Shown: piece by piece, positions 55,980 to 64,000 of the stretch
How positions within the stretch are numbered: the first letter of the stretch is position 1
Layout of the letters: every line of letters begins with the position of its first letter
Source: Cheilinus undulatus
Taxonomy: Eukaryota; Chordata; Actinopteri; Labriformes; Labridae
DNA length: 64,000 nt
Assembly: GCF_018320785.1 (NCBI RefSeq)
Contig: NC_054873.1
Span: 25,262,196 to 25,326,195, forward strand
Direction: 5' to 3'
Notes under the pieces: model-generated
Databases searched by the model: none
Seen by the model: the letters and a program-made list of their open reading frames with translations, nothing else
What the model was told of the DNA's origin: nothing
Position numbers and translations under genes: made by a program

Positions 55980-58262
55980 CAGTGGTGTGCGGGGGGGGGG
56001 CAGTCGCCCCCCTCGTGGCCCAATTGTTGAAAAACGCGAGCTAAAGTGCCCTCTTGGGAGCCAAAATGCACATTAAAGTGCCCTCTTGGGAGGCAAAATG
56101 TGTTTTAAAGTGCCCTCTTGAGAGGCAAAACGCACTCTAAAGTGCCCTCTTGAGAGCCAAACACACATTAAAGTGCCCTCTTGGAAGCCAAACACACGTT
56201 TAAGTGCCCTCGAGAGTCAAAACGTGTGCTAAAGTGCCCTCTTAGGAGCCAAAACACACGCTAAAGTGCCCTCCTGGTTGGCAAAACACACGTTAAACTG
56301 CCCACTTAGGTGGAAAAAACACACTAAACTGCCCTCTTGGGTGATAAAAAAAAACACTTAATTGCCCTCTTGGTCGGTTAAAACATGATAAACTGCCCTC
56401 TTGGGTGGTAAAAACGCGTGCTTAAGTGCCCTCCCAGTTGGCAAAACACAACTGCTCTCTTGGGTGGAAAAACACACTAAACTGCTGTCGTTGGATGGAG
56501 AACATTGATTCCAATGAAGGCATGCAAGCTTTCCCAGAGTTGTTAACAAGTTAAGCCCTGTTTATGTTCAATACACTCTGTATGGCCATTAGCCCATATT
56601 TTCTGTTTTTTTATTTTTATTTATTTTTTGCAAACGGCCGTTGGGCTAATAAACTTTCTAGATTTTATTTTCAATTTACACTTTAGGTTAGGTCAGTTAG
56701 ATTCATTGTATTTAGTAAATGATGGAATAAATTGATAGCAACTAGATAGATACTGTAGTAACTTAAGTTTTAAGAACACATTCCCATTGTTGAAGTAAGT
56801 CCATTCCATCCATTTAATTCAGTTTTAGGAACACTCTCTCTCAAACGGTCACATGTCAGTGGGAGCTTAATGCTGACTGAGGTGCAATCCTGCATCCTAC
56901 TGCTGTGTGAGGTAGGTAGCTAATACAGCAAGCTGTCTCTGAAGTTACCAATTATGCATTACTTAATACTAGTGTATGTAGCCTGGAATTGCTATTATTA
57001 GGTAGAGTTAAACCTAGGCTGAGGAGCAAGCCTAGCTAAATACTGTGGGAATATCTTTTTAAAGCTAGCAAGTAAAGTTAAAAGTGGAGTTAGCATTGCA
57101 TATCAGGGTTTCCGCCAGGTTTAAGTTGACCCCCAGATGGGCTAAGTATCTGGGATTTTTTTATTCTATTTTAATTTTTTTACGGCCCGCCCACTAAGCG
57201 CAACTTCCTGTCAGCCTGCTAACTAGCATTCTGGTTGACAGAAATGGAACCTCAGCCTGCCGAGCTATCTGTCTATCAAATGAGACGCGCCAATCAGCTT
57301 TCATCCTAAATATAATCCAAACGATCGTGTTCCAAAAATATTCACACCCCCCCGTACAATGGGAGCACAATAAGACACTAGCTAATGAGACCCGTTTGGT
57401 GTTTTGAACCAGGCTTTAAACCAGTTTATTTCTAGTGTCAAAACCAGCTGTTTAACATGTGTGCAGATGGAACTTCCGGTGTTCCTGCAGCCAGCCTCAA
57501 GTGGACACTCGCGGTATAGCAATTTTTGGCACTTCCGCATTGGCTTCATTTTTCAGGACCAGAGGTCGCAGCTTGTTTTCAACAGCTATGGCTTAAGCTA
57601 TTATTTGTTTAATTTAAATTCAATTCAATTTCTTTTGTTATGTTGAAAACGCAGCATTCCAAGACTGCACATTGTCAGATTTTCTTGAATTGTTGATTTC
57701 TTTAATCGTGTGTTGAATAAATGACATATTTATAATTATACATTATGTGGTCATATTTTAAATTCTCCGGTCAGCTTTTAGCATTGACTCAACGTGGGGC
57801 CCTGTGGAGTCTGTAGCTTTTTTAAATTCTCAGTTCCTTGATTCCATCCATGACCCAGAGCCAGAACTATATCTCACAGAACCAGTTTGGATTATCTGGT
57901 GCTAATATGGTGTTAAAATGCACTAGAATACAGGAAATGGCATCTAATTAATTGAAAATTTTCTGGGGAAGACCCCCAGACCCCCTAGGGATTTATTTAT
58001 TTATTTATTTATGTGTGTTCTTCACAGTCCAACGTTGAATCTACACAGTTCTAGTGGATGCTGATCCTAACTACAAACTAACTTGAGTAGTCTGTCTGGT
58101 TAGTCTGTTTTAAGGGTACATAATGTGCCCTTTGTATAACATGTCTAAAGTGCCCTGAAAACACACGAAACTTATTGCCCTCTTCAGTGGCGAGAAGGCG
58201 CTGTACGTGCCCTTTTTTTTCCTTTTCGCCCCTGCCCTTGAAAAAGTCTGTGCACGCCACTG
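55980..58262. mobile_element. hAT-like element with internal minisatellite
   Basis: Left end CAGTGGTGTGCGGGGG, right end GTCTGTGCACGCCACTG (inverted: CAGTGGCGTGCACAGAC). The flanks GCGGGTTT (55972-55979) and GCGGCTTT (58263-58270) match at 7 of 8 positions, the length of a hAT target duplication. No transposase frame over the 2283 bp. The left part holds a ~32-bp tandem repeat whose GTGCCCTCTT core also recurs near the right end. Confidence 0.8.
56041..56485. repeat. 32-bp minisatellite inside the hAT-like element
   Basis: About 14 consecutive, diverged copies of AAAGTGCCCTCTTGGGAGCC followed by AAAAYRCACRTT. The first copies repeat at exactly 32 bp, later ones vary by a few bases. Confidence 0.88.
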
Positions 58263-58270
58263 GCGGCTTT

Positions 58271-59089
58271 CGTGCTGGAAACAGAGTCGGACCATTTTGC
58301 AGATCTCCCCAAGCTGCATCTGTCTAGAAAATTTCATAAAATCACTACAAAGTCAAAAGATGGGGCTTTGACTTTGAGAACTGTTAATGGGAGATTGAGG
58401 TGATTCTGAATGGCACATCAGGGACACAAAAACCGGCAAATTCTTCTAAAACTGGAATAAGTTTAGGGCCTCAAAATCCCATGCAGTAATGGTAAATGCA
58501 TTATAATAATTCTTGCACATACATCTAGGTTCTTGCATCACTGGGTGCTGGCCCTAGCAAGTTCTTCCCTTACGTCCTCTAGGCTCCACTAGTTAGCTAC
58601 CTTAAACGGAGCTAAAGGTAAAACACTTACTGGTGGTGCGCCCAAATTATTTACAAGTTTTAGAGATTCCTTCCAAATTCTGACTTGTGTAACTATTTCA
58701 CAGCTTTGTTTGGCACAGATGCACTGCCGTTTCCTCCCGCCTGTTTCTGACGCAGCGTCAGAGGTGTCCCACCCAGGTCAGGGTTATTTGTCTGCCAATC
58801 TGAAGACATCCGTGATGGAGCGACAGACCCGAGGGCTTCCACACAGACAGCAGAGGCAGGGACGTGAGCCCTTCAGCTGGCCCAGGATGTTGGAATGACA
58901 GAGGCTAATGTAGGCTTACCTGCCCACACAGCTGTGTGCTCGTCACCTGCTCAGGTGGGCTGTCGCCACCAGATAGGCTTTACGGGTAGGACCGATAATC
59001 GTCCTTTTGCTACCAAACAAACATCCTACTCCTGGGACCAGTGAGATGCAACCTTAACGTTTCTGCGGTACTTTCTTTCGGACTCTGAG
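58271..59089 (+). other. Region upstream of the otogl start codon
   Basis: About 0.8 kb that should hold the otogl promoter and 5' leader. No TATA box or other gene could be defended; the short open frame at 58710-58898 has no recognised homology. Confidence 0.4.
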
Positions 59090-62000
59090 ATGAACTTAAA
59101 GTGGACAGTGGAAAGATTTCTTCTTGTGTCGTTTTCAATCTCCCACTTGCTGTTACTTGAGGGTGAGTCTAACAGTTTCTTTTTTCCAAACTGCTATGAT
59201 AGTCCCCATAGGTATCAGTATATTAGACGGGTTTAACATCATCTTAGTGATATTTATTGGTATAATGTAAGAAATGAGCTTATTCTTTATGTTTATGGGA
59301 GCTACCTCTTTTCTTTCCTGTATTATCTGTCAGGGAGTTCCCTATTGTTAATTATTAAAGCAAACACAGTATTTAAAAGCGCTCCGATTCCTTCCCTTCA
59401 CGTTGTTGTGTCTACATGACATTATTACTTCTTTTAAATGCTTATTGTATGACGTTTTCTAGGAGCTCAGGGTCGACTTTCCGGGGCAGAAGGAAGAATA
59501 CAAAGGTAATTTAAAAGAATTTTGATGAATGCTTCTCTTTTGTCAACACAACAAGCTAAGCTAAAATACAAATGATATTGTGTAAAAAATAATCCACATT
59601 TTCAACTTGTAATTCTAAAATGTTTACAGGCTGAAAGTGATGGTTGCATTTACACTTTCTGTCACTAGAGAGTGTAAAAGAGACAGGGTATGAGTGTGTG
59701 TATGGGTGCTTGTGAGGGTTCAGTAAGGAGTATATTTGAGTCTGGATTCAAGTGGTGTAAAGTGCACTTAAAAGTCTCCCCTCTGACTGTTTCTCTCCAC
59801 TAATGTGCATGTTTGTGTGTGTGCAGAAGGGCTAATGCACTTCGGAGGAAACGGGATCTCCTTGGGGAGGAGGTGGGTACACTACACCTAAGAGAACCAG
59901 AGGAGGTCAGGGCACCCACATGCGCACAACACCCTAACGGGCACAAAGATGCCTTTGTAAAGAATGAGACACACTCACTGACTCATACACTCTCTCCCAT
60001 TCCAACTGATGCAACTTTCAACTTACAGGTACACCGGTGGTACAGTCTTTGTCATTGACACTGTTAAAGCTTGAGTATTATTCAAGGAAACAATCTGAGT
60101 GTGTATTGTTTATTTTCCCAGACGTACAGGCCACTGCTGTCGGAAAATACCCTGTCACGCAGAATTTTGCACAATTACACAGCCAGAGATGCCTCTTCAG
60201 GTAATTTTCCTGCTCATAAGGTGACCCCAAAAGGATTCAGTGAGGCATAAAGACTATAATTACCAAGACTGGCTGCCTAAATGAAGCAGGGGTTGTTTGT
60301 GTCTTTCCCAGAATACTGTGGCTGCCTCAATGGTGGCTGGTGTCAAGACGGTGGTGTGTGTGACTGTGCTCAGTTCCAAGCACTGGGAGATCGCTGCCAG
60401 ATCAGTGAGTAATTCACACACAGACACAAGCAAACACACTTAAGGCTGCACATCTTCCTTTGGCAACAGCTCAAGTGCATCAGTATCTCATCACACTGGC
60501 ACAATTAAGTACTATTTCTGGTATGCAACAGCCTTGCTGCTCAGCATACGTAGAAGTTTTTAATAACAGTATAGAGTTACACATTCAGGAAACTACAGAC
60601 AAAATGAGTCTGTGTATGAAATAGTTCAAGTGTGCACATTAGACTCACAAATCATTCAACAAATGTTAATTATTTATGCACAGTCCAGTATTAATTATAA
60701 GATTACTAGATTTTTTTCCCTCTTTATCTCCTGTTGTTGATACCAATCCTCCACAGGCCAGTCTACCCCCCCCAACACAAACACACAGACCCCAGACATG
60801 AACTTCACTCCCTTCAGCAGCCAATATAAAGTTGCTTGGTAATAGTGTAATTGCTGAGTGATGGAGTTTCTGGTTTCTATATTCTGAACAGGCTTCTTGT
60901 ACAGTATATCTGTGGTCTGATCTGAGGTCAATTATTGTAAAGACCATTTTAATTTCAAGTATGTAATTTAGTGTTGACACACTATATAGCTACCAGGGGA
61001 CCTGCAGTTGACCAAAAGATGCAAATCAAACCCCTATATAGACTATCTACTTAATTTGGCTACTTTGGCTAAAAACATGGAAAAATATTAAATTGATATG
61101 GACAACAAAGTTTTAAAGTGTCAGTAAAGTGCTAAAAAAAATCTCTATTTTAGTTTAGCTGTATGGCAGGCCACTGTGTTATGAACCTCCGGGCCAAATT
61201 TCAGTCATGAAAAACATTTAAGTTTATATAGTTATGCCTCAAAATCATGAAAAATGAGGCGGTAACATCCTCTCAATGATGGTGTGGGCATGTTGGTTGA
61301 ATGAGCCGAAGCCACACCCACTCACAAGAAATACGATCCTGCCCAAATGAAACCAAGCCAGGAAAGATGTGAACAACTTTTCAATAGTCTGAATCCAAAA
61401 TTCAGTGACACATAGATCTCAGTGTTATTCCAACATATCTAGTTGGATTTCACTTTACAGGGACTTTAACAATAAAGTCAGATTCAAATATTTTGTTTAT
61501 GCATTAGTAAATTTGGGCATCTTGTCATGAATGAATGTAAACTCTCACTTGCAGAATGAACCACTGCAGATTCCAATAAACAGGACAAGCTTTTCTCTGA
61601 TAAGACTATTAGATGTGACTGTCACCTGACCCAGTTCCCTCACATTTGGGAGGGAGTCTTACGCAGCATCTTGGCATAGCAAGCCACGGGGATTTCCTGT
61701 AACAAAGGGCTTTTTAGAAAATTCAGGTTGTCGTTTTCCATGCACAAGAGTTCAAGGAAATAAAACATGATGAAGGATAGAAAGATTGTAAAGTGATATG
61801 ATTTGACATTTCAGTTTAATGAGGTGTCATTGCTGGTGAAGTAAATTCTTGTCACGACATGAAACTGATCCACCTCATCATAACAAAAGTCCTATCTGAA
61901 TGAGTTGCCCATTTTCCTCACAGTACCTAACCAGGGCCAGGATAGAGACGGCATTTGCAGGTCATGGGGTCAGCACCACTATGAAACATTTGATGGCATC

Positions 62001-63940
62001 TACTTCTACTTCCCTGGAACCTGCTCATACGTCCTGGCCCAGGACTGCCACTCAGCTACACCACAGTACACAGTGTGGGTAAGAGCATACAGAGCAAAGT
62101 GACCAAAGTATTTATTTATTTTTTATCATAATCTTTTCTTCAATCATTTCATTTTCAGTTAGAGACAATCACATAATCAAACTTTAATACTGCAGTATTT
62201 TTCTAGAAAGTTAAACAATCCAAAGTGGACAAATTGCACAAATTACTGCATCAGCTAGGCACTGCTGAGGTGTTATGGAAGCCAAGGTTGCTTTAGTGGC
62301 CTTCATTTCTGCATTGCTGGCTCTGGTTTCTCTCATCTTCCTGTTGACAGTATCCTGTAGATTTTCTCTGGGGTTGAGGTCAGGCCTGTTGGCTGCCAAT
62401 CAAGCCAGCACAGTGATCTGTGAGGAGATTTAAAGAGAATTTCAAGCTTCTGCCTGCTGAAAAGCTTTGTTGAGTTGCTGATTTCCCTTTCCAGGAGGAC
62501 TTGACACCTACCCACAGTGCCAAGACTACTAGTACTGGGTTTGCTGACTTTGGTATTACTGTTGCCTCAGTGCCACATCCCAATGATGCAGGGATTTGTG
62601 CAGTAGGAGCACAAATGGATGCAGTTCTGTATTACAAATCCTGGACGGGTTTTATGTAATATTGTGGTATTTTGAGATGCTGTTTTTGTGTTCATGAGCT
62701 GTAAGATCAAAAGCTCAAGATTAAAGCAAACAAAAAATATTTCACCTTTTATGTAATAATTCTAAAATAAATTTAAAAAATCACATGCAGGAAAAAAAAC
62801 TACCTCAGTATTCACATTTTTGAGATGCACCTGTATAACTAATTGTTATGCAAAAAGACTAGAAGCCTAGCTACTTGAGGAATACAATGTGCATTTAGAA
62901 AGAAATATATTTGTGCACATGTTCATATAGCATGAAGAAGTTTCAAGCTAACAGCAACTCTCTGACAAATAAAAGAAAACTGGATGGCACCACCAGCCCC
63001 ATAGGTTCAGAAACAGTGTTTGCATGTGTGATTAAGTCAAACCTGACCCTTTCTGTTATTCTGTTGAATTATTTGTCTTTATTTTTTTCAGGTTCACAAC
63101 AGCAGAGTGTGTGACGGGAGTGTGTATTTATGCCCAAGAGCACTCAGTTTGTTCTTCCCAAACGAGGATGAGATCCACATCTCTGGATACCAGGTCCACC
63201 AGGGAGGACGCAGGTTTGTTCATGTGAATGGTCGTCTGTTTGTTCTGCTACAAGTAAGATGAATAAAAACGAGGACTGATTTTAAAATTTCTCAGCTGGA
63301 AAATGTTTCTACAAAACTTTTTAGAACTGAAAGGGAGGAAAACAATCTCTGTTTATGGTCTACAACCCCTGTAAAGTCCCAGTGCAGAGCATTATAAGCA
63401 TGAATTCAGAATAACTCACTTGACATGCCTGTCTCTGAAACATCAGGTTAAGTCTGCCTCAGACTGTAGGCAGTGTATTTATTGAGCGCCTGGCTGATTA
63501 TCTGCTGGTGAAGAGTGTGTTTGGATTCTCTTTGGCCTGGGATGGAGGCTCAGGTGTCTACCTGAAGATGAGCGAGGAGCACCAGGGTGCCCCCTGTGGC
63601 CTGTGTGGGAACTTCAACCACCTTGCTGGCGATGACCTCACCACTTCCCGTGGTAAGACCGGCCTGACCGGCCCCTCATCCTCTTATCCCTTCTCTCAGC
63701 ACCCACTCGCCTCAATTATTATTATTATACACTCAACTCAAATTCTGGCCAATTATAGAAGTAGTCTAGCCTGAAAAGACCTGAGAGGAAGGATGAGAGA
63801 GAGCTGATAGTTTGGGTTTTGAATGGCTGAAAGGAGCTTGAGTTCTTCCTCAGATGATCCGTAACATGAACTGTTGTTCCCTGTTTGTTGGAGCAGAGGG
63901 CGGTAGAGTGAAGATCAGCTCACAGAAAGAGAATGAACAG
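59090..63940 (+). CDS. otogl: Otogelin-like protein, N-terminal exons (gene continues past right edge)
   Basis: Otogelin-like is a large secreted glycoprotein of inner-ear acellular membranes. Exons: 59090-59162, 59463-59505, 59827-60028, 60122-60200, 60312-60404, 61924-62078, 63092-63253, 63463-63652, 63897-63940; 1041 nt, 347 codons, in frame. It starts with a signal peptide ([17 protein letters not shown]). A basic cluster LRRKRD follows at about residue 46, then an EGF-like module ([18 protein letters not shown]). A VWD module comes next: [25 protein letters not shown], and [16 protein letters not shown] with the CGLCGN motif. EGF plus VWD fits OTOG/OTOGL. Proximity to syt1, as on human 12q21, favours OTOGL over OTOG. 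The third exon could instead end at 59872, also in frame. Confidence 0.85.
60405..61923 (+). other. otogl intron 5
   Basis: About 1.5 kb between the EGF exon and the first VWD exon. No exon with VWF-type cysteines and no clear transposon was found. Confidence 0.45.
62180..62838 (-). mobile_element. Degraded Tc1-like element in otogl intron 6
   Basis: The minus strand retains [20 protein letters not shown] and [12 protein letters not shown], the C-terminal part of a Tc1-like transposase. The right terminus TTTTTGAGATGCACCTGTAT resembles those of the other Tc1 copies. Multiple stops and deletions; the left end is not defined. Confidence 0.75.
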
Positions 63941-64000
63941 GTGCAAAACACCAATAAATTTACTTTATATGTAGTATATTTACACTTAGACTTTCTCAGA

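Noticed and set aside
56041-56485. Regular direct repeats resembling a CRISPR array
   Set aside because: The units are contiguous with no unique spacers, the genome is vertebrate, and no cas genes are present. It is a minisatellite.

Overview
The window is vertebrate nuclear DNA, most likely from a ray-finned (teleost) fish. It holds small exons with GT-AG introns, many Tc1/mariner, hAT and LINE remnants of the kind common in fish, and a gene set matching parts of human chromosome 12. There are no prokaryotic features. I assembled the exon chains by hand from reading frames and splice sites; each of the five genes stays in frame across every junction.

Layout. (1) 407-18079, minus strand: the 5' two thirds of von Willebrand factor (vwf), 30 coding exons from signal peptide to the start of A3, continuing past the left edge. 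(2) 18080-22494: intergenic, with a TATA-like vwf promoter box, a ~1 kb imperfect palindrome and a 1.2 kb inverted-repeat element. (3) 22495-35522, plus strand: a CD9-type tetraspanin with two possible first exons and introns full of transposons (two Tc1 copies, two hAT elements, one carrying an L1 fragment, and a solo LTR). (4) 37205-39332, minus strand: bbs10 (651 aa), with a probable non-coding first exon near 42820 and a foldback element upstream. (5) 46389-53039, plus strand: a synaptotagmin-1-type gene (412 aa, 8 coding exons). (6) 55980-58262: a 2.3 kb hAT-like element with a 32-bp minisatellite. (7) 59090-63940, plus strand: the first nine coding exons of otogelin-like (otogl), running off the right edge.

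The genes do not form one pathway. VWF is a haemostatic multimer, CD9 organises membrane microdomains, BBS10 is part of the Bardet-Biedl chaperonin complex, synaptotagmin is the exocytosis calcium sensor, and otogelin-like is an inner-ear extracellular protein with VWF-type D domains. From memory, vwf-cd9 match human 12p13 and bbs10-syt1-otogl match 12q21, so a rearrangement boundary relative to human lies between cd9 and bbs10.

I found no convincing new biological system. The best leads are the alternative cd9 first exons, the lineage features of VWF (A2 scissile residues, missing A3 metal motif, split A1 exon, long Pro/Thr linker), and several insertions with clear target-site duplications.
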